From positions 1 to 22,538 of the forward strand of contig JAJTHA010000158.1 in the NCBI GenBank assembly GCA_021299565.1: a stretch of 22,538 nt of DNA, in the 5' to 3' direction. Under the pieces are notes generated by a model. That model searched no databases. It was not told the DNA's origin and saw nothing but the letters and a program-made list of their open reading frames with translations. This document shows, piece by piece, positions 7,782 to 15,971 of this stretch; within the stretch, counting starts at the first letter, position 1, and every line of letters starts with the position of its first letter. The position numbers were made by a program, and so were the translations under genes. The DNA comes from Candidatus Caenarcanales bacterium. Its GTDB lineage: Bacteria; Cyanobacteriota; Vampirovibrionia; LMEP-6097.

Positions 7782-8628
7782 TATAGTAAGGAAAACCATC
7801 CGCAATTTTATAAGAAACACCTTGAGGTGGGATTTTACAATTAATGTAATCTACTTGTCCGAGTATCAAATAGCCACCTTTATTAAGATTATCGCCTAGT
7901 CTTTTAACTATATCCATCTTGGTTGTATCATCAAAATAAATCAAAACATTTCTACAACTAATAAAATCAAATGTTGGTAGCATTGCAAAGCTCTCAACTA
8001 AATTTGAAGTCTGAAATGTAACCTTTGAGCGAAACTCTGGTTTTATTTGCCAGTTTCTGTCATTGAGCTTGATGAAAAACTTAGTTAGATCTGCTGGTTC
8101 CAAACCTCGTTGGATTTCATGAGCTTCATACATTCCGTCTTTAGCTTTTTTTATGATCTGACTAGAAATATCCGTAGAATAAAAATTTAAATTCCAGCTC
8201 AATAATTCAGGGAAGTTATTCAAAATCGTAAACAAAATACTATAAATTTCTTGACCTGAAGAACCCGCAGCAATCCAAATAGATAAGGATTTTTTAAGTC
8301 TATTTTTGTTTATCAAATCAGGAAGCATAGTATCTTTGACAAAAGAAAAATATTTTTTGTCTCTATAAAACATAGTTTCATGAACTGTAAGGCTTTCAAA
8401 AAACGCCTGTGCTTCCATTGGTTTTCTTTCACCAATTAAATCCAGCAAAAATTGTCCAGGAGAAATAGATTTAGTAGCCTTGTAAATCATTTCGAACTGC
8501 TTTAATACCCAAGTTTTTAATCTTGGAGCAAATACCATACCAGTTTTTGACCTGATGTAAGTAAACATCATCGTAACCTGATCTTCAGTCAGATTAATCC
8601 CACTATCTTGCAACAACGCATCCGACAT
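7765..8628 (-). CDS. cheR: Chemotaxis protein methyltransferase CheR
   Basis: CheR uses S-adenosylmethionine to methylate glutamates on chemoreceptors, the adaptation step opposed by CheB. The N-terminal helical domain (about 1-85) leads into SLTVHETMFYRDKKYF, the CheR-specific T-x-E-x-x-F/Y-x-R-D motif. The SAM-binding fold follows: IWIAAGSSGQEIYSI (motif I), YSTDISSQIIKKAKDGMY, and FDFISCRNVLIYFDD, another CheR hallmark. Motif I is AAGSSGQE instead of the common AGCSTGEE, a variant seen in other CheR branches. The length of 287 aa is normal. Its start lies inside the end of cheB (26-bp overlap, same strand), which points to coupled translation as the last gene of cheA-cheB-cheR. Confidence 0.95.
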   Translation of the reverse strand: MSDALLQDSGINLTEDQVTMMFTYIRSKTGMVFAPRLKTWVLKQFEMIYKATKSISPGQFLLDLIGERKPMEAQAFFESLTVHETMFYRDKKYFSFVKDTMLPDLINKNRLKKSLSIWIAAGSSGQEIYSILFTILNNFPELLSWNLNFYSTDISSQIIKKAKDGMYEAHEIQRGLEPADLTKFFIKLNDRNWQIKPEFRSKVTFQTSNLVESFAMLPTFDFISCRNVLIYFDDTTKMDIVKRLGDNLNKGGYLILGQVDYINCKIPPQGVSYKIADGFPYYIKDQA

Positions 8629-9667
8629 CTAATACACACCCTGCTATTTTATTTAACGACAACAACCTATCACTTAAACCTGCTTCAAAAACGGCTTTTG
8701 GCATAGACCAAACCACCGAACTTGCCTGATCTTGAGCGATCGAAAAACAATCTAAGCTTTGCTTCAAAGCGGCTACTCCATCTTTACCATCTTTACCCAT
8801 ACCAGTAAGCATTACAGAGATAACACCTTTCTTATAAATTTTTGCAACTGATTTAAATGTCACATCAACCGAAGGAATACAAAAATTTACGGCTTCACTA
8901 ATTTCTACATCAATCAAATTTACATCGCGCATAACCATGTGTTTACCACCTGGAGCCAAATAAGCCACACCTTTTTCAATAGTAGTTGGTCCCTGTACTT
9001 CTTTTACTGCAATCTTGCATCTTGAAGAAAGAGTTTGAGCGAGTATTGTGGTGAAATTCTCAGGCATATGCTGAGTTATAAGAATTGGAAAAGGAAAATT
9101 GGCAGGAAAACTTCTTAATACTTCTTCTAATGCAGCTGGTCCACCTGTGGAACTTCCAATAACAAGGAGTCCAGGATCCTTAAGTTTAGTTTTATCACTA
9201 GAAAGTTTTTGTGGGCTTATTGGTGCTGCAGAAGCAGTGGCTTTAGCCGAATCTACTATTTGTATAATTTTTTCTCTAAGTAAATTTTTAATTTGATCTA
9301 GTGTACCATCTCCTCCTAACGATCTTGAAGGTTTAGGCACATAATCTTTTGCTCCAGCTAACAAACATTCAACAGTTTCTTTACTGCCTTTTTGAGTCAA
9401 AGAACTAAAAACCAATACTGGTGGTTTTACAGGAATAGCTGGATCAGTCTTTAATTGCTTAAGCACTTGCAAGCCATTCATATTAGGCATTTCATAGTCA
9501 AGAAGCACAATATCGAACTGCTTAGCTTTTAGCTTCTCCATGGCCTTTAGGCCATCTTCCGCTTCATCAGTAATTACGACTTGTAAATCATTAGCAAAAA
9601 TAGATTTTAAAATCTTTCTAACTAAAGATGAATCGTCAACTATAAGTAATTTGATTTGTTGTGCCAT
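8603..9667 (-). CDS. cheB: Chemotaxis response regulator methylesterase CheB
   Basis: CheB removes methyl groups from receptor glutamates, and can deamidate glutamines, when its receiver is phosphorylated by CheA. The receiver (residues 1-125) has acidic D11/D12, phospho-acceptor D57 in IVLLDYEMPN, and a conserved Lys in DYVPKPSR. A linker rich in Ala, Ser and Lys (about 140-165) precedes the esterase domain. The catalytic triad is visible: Ser in VIGSSTGGPAALEEV, His in LITQHMPENF, Asp in MLTGMGKDGKDGV. The stop is TAG, so TAG does terminate translation in this genome. The ATG lies 3 nt after the cheA stop, and the end overlaps cheR by 26 bp. The length of 354 aa is typical. Confidence 0.97.
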   Translation of the reverse strand: MAQQIKLLIVDDSSLVRKILKSIFANDLQVVITDEAEDGLKAMEKLKAKQFDIVLLDYEMPNMNGLQVLKQLKTDPAIPVKPPVLVFSSLTQKGSKETVECLLAGAKDYVPKPSRSLGGDGTLDQIKNLLREKIIQIVDSAKATASAAPISPQKLSSDKTKLKDPGLLVIGSSTGGPAALEEVLRSFPANFPFPILITQHMPENFTTILAQTLSSRCKIAVKEVQGPTTIEKGVAYLAPGGKHMVMRDVNLIDVEISEAVNFCIPSVDVTFKSVAKIYKKGVISVMLTGMGKDGKDGVAALKQSLDCFSIAQDQASSVVWSMPKAVFEAGLSDRLLSLNKIAGCVLDVGCVVAR

Positions 9668-9670
9668 TAA

Positions 9671-12628
9671 TTATTTAGTCTCCACACTACTCTCTGTAAA
9701 TAGTTTTTTTTCATCTATTACCAGAAGCATTTCATTATTGAGATTATAAACTCCTTTCAAATAAACAAGGATATTTTCTGGGATATTATTCGGAGCAATA
9801 TTAAATAGTGATTGCTCTAAGTTTTTTATCTCATCAACTTGACCTATCTGAAGGCAAATTTTCTTGTCATTATTTTGAATAATCAGACTTCTTCTGTCTT
9901 CTTGTCCGTTAATCTCAGGCAATTGAAGTACTTCTCTTAAATTACGTGCCATCATGATATCACCACGCAAATTCAACAAGCCTCTCACACTCTTTCTACT
10001 GCCGGGCGTAGCTGTGACTTCATCAGTTGAGACTATCTCACTAACTGAACTTAAGTCAATACCAAAAAGTAAATCATTAATTTTAAAACTAATAATACTA
10101 TTAGTATCAGAAGAATGTAGTTTATTTAGGTCTTTATTTTTATCTATCTTATTTACTTGCTGTGACTTAGCATAATTATTAACAACTCCTTGAGAATCAC
10201 CAACAACTTTGCCTAAATAATCTTCGATATTCAAGACTTCATAAACCACATCATTGATCAATGCAGTACCTATAACAAATTCAGAAGTTCTATCTTCTTC
10301 GATCTGAAAATCATCTTGCAATAAAGTATGCTCATCACCAACATCAATCGCTATGCCATGTCCATGGAATTCAAAATACAAAGACTTGATTGTATCTTGA
10401 CTAGCGATATAATCAAAATTACTATCAGCTTGGAGATTTAGCAATTGAACTAAATCAATAATTCTAATAATTGAATTGTTGAATTTGGCAAAAGTACCAA
10501 TTTGACGTTTTTCAATATTCGATTTTGCAATCTCTTCAATTCTGCTAGTTTTACTTAGAGGTATCAAATAACGCTTACCGTCTCTCAATCTAAACAAGAG
10601 AGTTAAATCTCCAGCTCCATTAGATTTGGTGGACTTATGAATTTCTTCAGTTTCAGTCTCTGACTTAACTTGATCAATTTTAGCCTTGTACGCAACTTTT
10701 GTTGCATCAAGAATTAAAGCAACTTTACCATCGCCCATAATAGTTGCACCAGCATAATAAGGGAAATCATGATCAGAATCCAAAGGTTTAACGACTATTT
10801 CAATAATATCTAAAACCTTATCAATAACAAGACCATAACGATATCCATCTGCATTAATAACTACATAATTCAACGTATGCTCAGCTTGATCTTCAAGATC
10901 ATGAGATTGATTACGAACTAAGCCTAAGAATTCGTGAGCAATTACTAATGGCAAAATTTGACCTCGCAATCTAGTAAATCTTTGTCCACCAATTACATTG
11001 AAATTTTCAATTTCTTCTCTGCTAGCTGAAGCTACCTCTTGAACTGAACTTTGAGGGATCGCATATCTATTGCCTTCTATTGAAACAATAACAGCCGGAA
11101 TAATCGCTAATGTCAAAGGTAATTTAAGCTTAAGGTGAGTCCCTTGTCCCTCGACACTTGATAATTCTACTGTTCCATTGATTTTAGTAATATTAGATCT
11201 AATCACATCCATACCAACACCTCTTCCAGAGATATTAGAAGCTTGATCTTTGGTCGAAAAGCCTGGATGAAAAATAATATTTAGAATTTGCTGATCATCC
11301 ATAGAATTAATTTCATCTTGAGTATAAAGTCCTTTTTCAACTGCTTTTTTCTTCAAAACACTTCTACTAATTCCTTTACCATCATCGATAATATCAACAT
11401 TTATCCAATTCCCACGATGCTCTGCAATCAGCTTGATATGACCTTTACGTGACTTCCCGCACGCTTCTCTATCTTCAGGCTGCTCAATACCATGATCGCA
11501 ACAATTCCTTATTATGTGAGTCATAGGATCACTTATAGCTTCAATTATGGTTTTATCAAGTTCAGTAGTTTCTCCATGCATAGAAATATCAATATCTCTG
11601 CCTAATTGAGCAGAAAGGTCTCTTACTATTCTAGGCATTTTAGACCAGACAACAGAAATAGGTTGCATTCTAGTTGTCATAAGTGTTCTTTGCAATTCCC
11701 CTGTTACCATATCCAGGGCCGCAAAACTCAAATCGAATACAGGAGAATTATTTGTTTTCGCAAGTTCTAGCAATTGATTTCTAACCAAAACCAATTCTCC
11801 AGCAAGATTAACCAATCTATCTAAAGTATCAACATCAACTCTAATTGTTTCTTTTACAACTGTTGATTTTTTGGAATCGTCTTTTTTAGTGCTTTTGCTC
11901 TCTGCCTTCTCAATCGTATCTTTATCTAAATTAACTTTTGGAGTTTCTGCTAATAATTGCTGTTGATTGATGGTAGCTGAAGCTTTGACAGTTACTTCAT
12001 TTTCATCATACATACCAAGTGATTTTAAAGCTTCAATTTGAACAGGATCCAGTTCTATTTTTCCACTGACTTCTAGTTCATCTTCACCTTTAGTTTTAAC
12101 TTCTGAAGGATCATACAGACCAAGCGCCTTAAGTGATTCTATTTGCACAGGATCAAGCTCTAATCTTTCATCTGCAACATCTGATCTACTTTCTTGAACT
12201 GCTGGACTGGATTCTGCACTTGTAGATTTTGCTCCAACTTTAAATTCTTGTTCGAACTTTAAAAGCTTAGTAATTAAATCTAGATATGATTCTTGTCCAT
12301 CATTTCCTTCAGATTGGATAACGTTAAACATTTTTCTCATGGCATCACAAACATCTAAAAAAGTTGATATCAAGGGTCTGTCAACTTGTCCTTTTGCCTG
12401 ACGCAGCAAATCCAAAACACTTTCTGTTTTATGTGTCAAAGATTCTAAATTGGCAAAGGCCAAAAAACCACTAGCACCTTTTATGCTGTGTATCATACGA
12501 AACATTGAATCTAAAATTCCAGGAGCGTTTGGGTCTCTCTCCAAATCTAAAAGATTTGACTCGAATTGCTCTAAGTTTTCGGAACAATCAACGATAAATT
12601 CCGCTATCATTTCCTGCATATCGTCCAT
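9671..12628 (-). CDS. cheA: Chemotaxis histidine kinase CheA with three CheW-like domains
   Basis: Central kinase of the chemotaxis pathway: it autophosphorylates in response to receptors and passes phosphate to CheY and CheB. Domains in order: Hpt (P1, about 1-110) with phospho-acceptor H47 in MIHSIKGASGFLAF; a long linker (130-255) without a recognisable P2 domain but with two copies of a 22-residue motif; dimerisation P3 from about 257; HATPase with ELDKTIIEAISDPMTHIIRN, IDDGKGIS and GRGVGMDVIRSN; then three CheW/P5-like domains, starting near 500, 680 and 850. The third (IISFKINDLLFGIDLSSVSE) looks like a fused CheW. At 985 aa it is far longer than the 650-700 of classical CheA. First gene of cheA-cheB-cheR, divergent from the CheC/CheX gene. 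M4 (12619) is an alternative start. Confidence 0.96.
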   Translation of the reverse strand: MDDMQEMIAEFIVDCSENLEQFESNLLDLERDPNAPGILDSMFRMIHSIKGASGFLAFANLESLTHKTESVLDLLRQAKGQVDRPLISTFLDVCDAMRKMFNVIQSEGNDGQESYLDLITKLLKFEQEFKVGAKSTSAESSPAVQESRSDVADERLELDPVQIESLKALGLYDPSEVKTKGEDELEVSGKIELDPVQIEALKSLGMYDENEVTVKASATINQQQLLAETPKVNLDKDTIEKAESKSTKKDDSKKSTVVKETIRVDVDTLDRLVNLAGELVLVRNQLLELAKTNNSPVFDLSFAALDMVTGELQRTLMTTRMQPISVVWSKMPRIVRDLSAQLGRDIDISMHGETTELDKTIIEAISDPMTHIIRNCCDHGIEQPEDREACGKSRKGHIKLIAEHRGNWINVDIIDDGKGISRSVLKKKAVEKGLYTQDEINSMDDQQILNIIFHPGFSTKDQASNISGRGVGMDVIRSNITKINGTVELSSVEGQGTHLKLKLPLTLAIIPAVIVSIEGNRYAIPQSSVQEVASASREEIENFNVIGGQRFTRLRGQILPLVIAHEFLGLVRNQSHDLEDQAEHTLNYVVINADGYRYGLVIDKVLDIIEIVVKPLDSDHDFPYYAGATIMGDGKVALILDATKVAYKAKIDQVKSETETEEIHKSTKSNGAGDLTLLFRLRDGKRYLIPLSKTSRIEEIAKSNIEKRQIGTFAKFNNSIIRIIDLVQLLNLQADSNFDYIASQDTIKSLYFEFHGHGIAIDVGDEHTLLQDDFQIEEDRTSEFVIGTALINDVVYEVLNIEDYLGKVVGDSQGVVNNYAKSQQVNKIDKNKDLNKLHSSDTNSIISFKINDLLFGIDLSSVSEIVSTDEVTATPGSRKSVRGLLNLRGDIMMARNLREVLQLPEINGQEDRRSLIIQNNDKKICLQIGQVDEIKNLEQSLFNIAPNNIPENILVYLKGVYNLNNEMLLVIDEKKLFTESSVETK
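11993..12163 (-). repeat. Two copies of a 22-residue motif in the CheA linker
   Basis: Residues 156-177 and 191-212 of CheA are two copies of one motif, starting 35 residues apart. Both read xELDPVQIExLKxLGxYDxxEV, with 16 of 22 residues identical; the changes are mostly conservative (L/I, S/A, A/S, L/M). In DNA the copies lie at 12098-12163 and 11993-12058. They sit where P2, the CheY/CheB docking domain, is found in other CheA proteins, so they may be short amphipathic docking motifs. Confidence 0.8.
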
Positions 12629-12774
12629 ATATTCTGCATACCCTATTAGGCAAAAGCAAGAACCATAGTCACTAATACTTTTGGCGTATTTTCATTAGGG
12701 GTTAACATTAAAAAAATTTAGGTTTGAAAAAAGAACATATAGGGAAGATCATCTATAGGTGCGGATAAAAATAT

Positions 12775-13341
12775 ATGCAATTAAATGAAGAGACCTCTAG
12801 CGCAATATCAGAAATAGGCAACTTGTGTATAGCAGGAGGCTCAAATAAAATTTCAGCTTTCTCTGATGAAGTAGTCGATATTAGCGTCGTTCAAGCTGAA
12901 ATCAGAGACTCACAAGAGTTAATGTTTGAGATAGACCCAACAGATACCTGCAAAGATTTCGTTGGACTTGGTGTTAGTGGTGATATTAATGGATATTTTT
13001 TGGCCAAGATATCTGATGAAATTGTTGACCGTACTATTTCAAAATTCCCAAAATTAAATGCAAGTACTAACGGTGGTAATAAATATGAATCATTACTCGA
13101 ATTAGTAGATAATTTTCTAGTAGGTTTTGCTGACGGAATGGGTGGCATGACTGGTCTTAGCGTTGTACCTGATGGCACTGCCAAAAAAGTTGAAGAAATT
13201 GATTTTAATAATTTTCCAAAAAAAGTACTTTGCTATAGTTCTATTATTACAGTTGGGGACGAGAGAATTGATTTTGATGTTTATTTCTTTTCAGATGCAG
13301 AAGTCTTAATACCAAAAGTATTGGAGTCATTAGGTTTATAA
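12775..13341 (+). CDS. CheC/CheX-family chemotaxis phosphatase
   Basis: Probable CheY-P phosphatase or CheC-like regulator, which would end the chemotaxis signal. The N-terminal helix has SAISEIGNLCIAGGSNKIS, matching the CheC/CheX active-site pattern (S/D)xxxExxN with S9, E13 and N16. The middle has the typical strand-helix GVSGDINGYFLAKISDEIVD. The second helix (about 104-121, SLLELVDNFLVGFADGMGG) occupies the second CheC site but reads E109-x-x-D112 rather than ExxN, so that half may be inactive. The length of 188 aa lies between CheX (about 155) and CheC (about 205), so I give no exact symbol. It is divergent from cheA across 146 bp and 21 nt upstream of cheY on the same strand, which supports a role in CheY dephosphorylation. 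Confidence 0.75.
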   Translation: MQLNEETSSAISEIGNLCIAGGSNKISAFSDEVVDISVVQAEIRDSQELMFEIDPTDTCKDFVGLGVSGDINGYFLAKISDEIVDRTISKFPKLNASTNGGNKYESLLELVDNFLVGFADGMGGMTGLSVVPDGTAKKVEEIDFNNFPKKVLCYSSIITVGDERIDFDVYFFSDAEVLIPKVLESLGL

Positions 13342-13362
13342 ATAGGGTTGGAGATAAAAGTT

Positions 13363-13722
13363 ATGGCAAGTGTTTTAGTAGTAGATGATGCGAGTTTTAT
13401 GAGAAAAAGAATGATTGGAGTTCTAACTGAACTTGGTCATACGATAGCGGGTGAAGCAGAAAATGGTAAAGAAGCAATTGGCTTATATCTAAAATTAAAA
13501 CCAGATTTAGTTACTCTTGATATCACCATGCCAGAAGTAAGTGGCAAAGATGCTTTGAAACAAATTGTTAAAATTGATCCAGGTGCAAGAATAGTTATGT
13601 GCTCTGCTCTAGGTTCAGAACAAGTAGTCGCTGAATGTATTAAAGCTGGTGCTAAAGCTTATATCGTAAAGCCCTACAACAAAGATCAAGTGAATGATAT
13701 TATTCAAAAAGTTTTGAATTAA
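13363..13722 (+). CDS. cheY: Chemotaxis response regulator CheY
   Basis: Single-domain receiver protein, probably the diffusible signal from CheA to the flagellar switch. Counting from the chosen start, acidic residues D8 and D9, phospho-acceptor D53 (LVTLDITMPEVSG), switch residue S81 (VMCSALGS) and K103 (YIVKPYN) are all present. There is no output domain (119 aa). An in-frame TTG at 13348 would add five residues, but ATG 13363 is preferred: it has GGAG (13350-13353) at 9-nt spacing and the receiver starts directly after it. It follows the CheC/CheX-family gene by 21 nt, so the two are probably cotranscribed, pairing signal and phosphatase. Its last base is 8 bp from the convergent regulator gene. 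Confidence 0.93.
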   Translation: MASVLVVDDASFMRKRMIGVLTELGHTIAGEAENGKEAIGLYLKLKPDLVTLDITMPEVSGKDALKQIVKIDPGARIVMCSALGSEQVVAECIKAGAKAYIVKPYNKDQVNDIIQKVLN

Positions 13723-13730
13723 TTTTTTAG

Positions 13731-14561
13731 TTATGCCATTTGATACGCATTGAATAAATAATTCAGGAAATAAAAAAGAATTGTTTTTGCTTTAAGTTCA
13801 TCTTCTTCTTTGAGGATTTTTGTTCTGATGCAATCTTGATGAATGAGATAAAAATCATTGGGTGATAATTTAAGCATCAATATTGCATCAATTTGAGCAT
13901 CAAAATTAACGCTCAAAACATGTTTGATTTTGTTCACATCAATAGCTGTCAATGACATTAATTGATCAAAAGCTTTCGAATAAAGCTGGACAAAATCTCT
14001 AAAGACTTCGGGATCAAGAATATTCAAGGGCATATCGTGAAATTTGGCCATAGTCTGGCGATAAACATTAATATTTCGACTTAATGATTCTTCTAAATCA
14101 CTATTGGAGAAGTTCGTGGCTACTTCGTTCTTTAGCATTTGAATTGGTGCTTGCACAAAAGGTGGATTTTTCTGCACGACCTTACCATATCTAGCCAAAG
14201 CATTTTTAATAATCTGTTCGAAGTTAGAAATATCAAGTTCATTTTTTGAAACAAAAACATAAGCGCCATGGTGCATTAATGAATCAGCAACCAAAGATTC
14301 ATCAAGATTGGACAATATAATCACTGGCTTATTATTGATAAAATCTTTAATAGCAAGATATGTTTTCACCCCAAAACTCTCATTCAAATTGAGATCTACA
14401 ATAAATAAATCAAAATCATTTTTTTCTACTTTAGATTTAAAATCAGCAATAGACTGACTATGCTCCAAACTAACAGTTAAATTTCTTATATCTTTAATAT
14501 ACTCTTGCAATATTCTTGCTTCTACTAAATTATCCTCTAATAATAAAATTCTATTTACCAT
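13731..14561 (-). CDS. Response regulator: receiver + helical RsbU/KaiA-like C-terminus (copy 2)
   Basis: Receiver protein with a non-DNA-binding output. The receiver (1-125) is complete: E9/D10, phospho-acceptor D56 in LFIVDLNLNESFG, S84 and K106. A linker follows, then a helical region (about 150-276). Its last 70 residues contain LSPNDFYLIHQDCIRTKIL and ELKAKTILFYFLNYLFNAYQ, which resemble the RsbU N-terminal/KaiA C-terminal fold: a helix with P-x-x-x-x-x-IH followed by a long hydrophobic helix ending in a Tyr. The extra segment around 160-205 (LDPEVFRDFVQLYSKAFDQL) has no match I can name. The start lies 1 nt after the stop of the upstream, similarly built gene. The receiver call is firm; the C-terminal assignment is by pattern only. 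Confidence 0.85.
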   Translation of the reverse strand: MVNRILLLEDNLVEARILQEYIKDIRNLTVSLEHSQSIADFKSKVEKNDFDLFIVDLNLNESFGVKTYLAIKDFINNKPVIILSNLDESLVADSLMHHGAYVFVSKNELDISNFEQIIKNALARYGKVVQKNPPFVQAPIQMLKNEVATNFSNSDLEESLSRNINVYRQTMAKFHDMPLNILDPEVFRDFVQLYSKAFDQLMSLTAIDVNKIKHVLSVNFDAQIDAILMLKLSPNDFYLIHQDCIRTKILKEEDELKAKTILFYFLNYLFNAYQMA

Positions 14562-14562
14562 G

Positions 14563-15324
14563 TCAAAACCCTTTCAATACATATGAATGTTTTCTTTCAT
14601 AAAATAAAGCAATCATAGTCGAGATCAAATCCATATTCAAATCCATTAAAATTTGATGATCAGATTTAATGAGTTTTTGTTGCTTGGATAGGTCTAATAT
14701 TTTTTCTGGTAAATAATTGGCATCTAGCATTTGAGTGCAAAGCTCTTTGAAGTGACGAAGAATCACAGGGCTTTTATTAAAATGATTTTTTATAACCTCT
14801 GTCAAAATCGCTTCATAACTTTCAATTAAATTTTTAGGACTTGGACTTGCTGCTATTTCTACTGATTTGGTGCCAGTACTCAACATCGGTGTTACTAAGG
14901 GTTTTGGCGGGTTGAATTTATTTGCTCTATGACGTTTAATTGCATACTTAAACGACTTGAATAAATACTTGGCATCAAAATGTCCTTTAATCAAAAAATC
15001 ATGAGCCCCTTCTTGAATAGCTTTGTTGGAAAGAGCTTCATCCCTGTTTGCAGAAACTATAATAATAGCCAGACGTGGATGAGCTTGACTAATCTTATAA
15101 AAAGCATCCAAGCCAAAAGCATCAGGCAAAGATAAATCTAAAACCAAAAGGTCATAAGAATTAGAAGATAATTTTGACATCGCATCTGTGAATTTGGTAG
15201 CAATCTCTATATTGAAATCAATTTCCGGATTTTGCTTTAAATACTCTTCAATAATTCTAGAATCGGCAAAGTTATCTTCTACCAATAGAATTTTATATTT
15301 TATATTTGAATTATTTGGGGGCAT
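14563..15324 (-). CDS. Response regulator: receiver + RsbU/KaiA-like C-terminal domain (copy 1)
   Basis: First of two tandem receiver proteins. The receiver (1-130) has E16/D17, phospho-acceptor D63 in LLVLDLSLPDAFG, S91 (IVSAN) and K113 (FLIKGH), and starts with YKILLVEDNFADSRIIEEYL, close to the small Rcp-type regulators. After a Pro/Ser-rich linker (137-163) comes an 85-residue helical domain. Within it SYEAILTEVIKNHF, YLPEKILDLSKQQKLIKSD and ILMDLNMDLISTMIALFYER follow the helix pattern of the RsbU N-terminal and KaiA C-terminal domains, which bind partner proteins. No DNA-binding or enzymatic output is present. It probably relays phosphorylation to a protein partner. It is divergent from maf across 44 bp, and its stop is 1 nt before the second copy. 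Confidence 0.85.
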   Translation of the reverse strand: MPPNNSNIKYKILLVEDNFADSRIIEEYLKQNPEIDFNIEIATKFTDAMSKLSSNSYDLLVLDLSLPDAFGLDAFYKISQAHPRLAIIIVSANRDEALSNKAIQEGAHDFLIKGHFDAKYLFKSFKYAIKRHRANKFNPPKPLVTPMLSTGTKSVEIAASPSPKNLIESYEAILTEVIKNHFNKSPVILRHFKELCTQMLDANYLPEKILDLSKQQKLIKSDHQILMDLNMDLISTMIALFYERKHSYVLKGF

Positions 15325-15325
15325 T

Positions 15326-15355
15326 AGGACAATATATCTAAATCAAACCTATAAT
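15326..15355 (+). promoter_or_regulatory. Candidate sigma70-type promoter of maf (near-leaderless)
   Basis: A perfect -10 box TATAAT (15350-15355) lies 14 nt before the maf ATG, with AGGACA (15326-15331; 4/6 match to TTGACA) 18 bp upstream. Transcription would start near 15362, leaving only about 7 nt of leader. This agrees with the lack of any Shine-Dalgarno sequence before maf. Consensus match only. Confidence 0.45.
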
Positions 15356-15368
15356 ATATTATTCCCAT

Positions 15369-15971
15369 ATGGCGCAAATCAAACAAGAAAAAAAAATTAT
15401 TTTGGCTTCTGGCTCAAGAACAAGAGCTCAGATGCTCAAAAATCTTGGTCTTACAATTGAGATAATTCCATCTGATCTTGATGAGGACACATTTAAAGCC
15501 CAAAGTCTTGCTCCTTCACAATTAGCGATTCAATTAGCGCATGCAAAAGCGCAAATTGTTTCTCAAAAATATCCCGATACCTATGTGATCGCAGCAGATC
15601 AAGTCTGTCAAATAAATAATGAGATATTAGGAAAACCATTAGATATAGAAAGCAATATCCAACATTTACAAAAACTATCTGGCAAAGTTCATCTTCAGCA
15701 TTGTGCAAATGTAATTTATTTCAATCAAAAATCTATTTTTGAACTTTGCAAAAGTCCAGAATTAAAAATGCGTTCTCTAAATATCGAAGAAATAAAAGCT
15801 TACATTGCTTTGGACAATCCTCTTAATGCCGCTGGGGGCTTTCATTTTGAGGGTTACGGTAAATTATTGTTTGAGGAAATCATAGGAGACCATGACGCAA
15901 TTCTAGGTCTAACACTAGTAGAAATTCTAGCTTGTCTTAACAAAGCAAACGCAATTAAGCTAACATGTTGA
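15369..15971 (+). CDS. maf: Maf/YceF-family nucleotide pyrophosphatase
   Basis: Cytoplasmic house-cleaning enzyme that hydrolyses non-canonical or modified nucleoside triphosphates to monophosphates. Family motifs in order: ILASGSRTRAQMLKNLG near the N-terminus (usually LASxSPRRxxLL), VIAADQVCQINNEILGKP (usual ADTxV...GKP) near residue 75, and NAAGGFHFEGYGKLLFEEI followed by GDHDAILGLTLVEIL. The E-G-x-G-x-x-L-F-E form of the last block is closer to YceF (7-methyl-GTP pyrophosphatase) than to the dTTP/UTP-specific YhdE branch. Two usually conserved positions differ: D-Q replaces D-T in the ADT motif, and GLT replaces GLP, so activity may be altered. The 200-aa length is normal. The 3' end overlaps the convergent chemoreceptor by 17 bp. 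Confidence 0.9.
   Translation: MAQIKQEKKIILASGSRTRAQMLKNLGLTIEIIPSDLDEDTFKAQSLAPSQLAIQLAHAKAQIVSQKYPDTYVIAADQVCQINNEILGKPLDIESNIQHLQKLSGKVHLQHCANVIYFNQKSIFELCKSPELKMRSLNIEEIKAYIALDNPLNAAGGFHFEGYGKLLFEEIIGDHDAILGLTLVEILACLNKANAIKLTC

Noticed and set aside
12450..12668. Open frame opposite the start of cheA
   Set aside because: Antisense shadow covering the conserved CheA Hpt domain, no ribosome site or recognisable protein.
12742..12768. Sigma28 promoter before the CheC/CheX gene (GCGGATAA at 12761)
   Set aside because: The -35 position matches only 2 of 8 bases and the start site would fall on the ATG.
13348..13362. TTG start for cheY adding five residues
   Set aside because: ATG 13363 has a well-spaced GGAG and places the receiver at the N-terminus as in other CheY proteins; the TTG overlaps that ribosome site.
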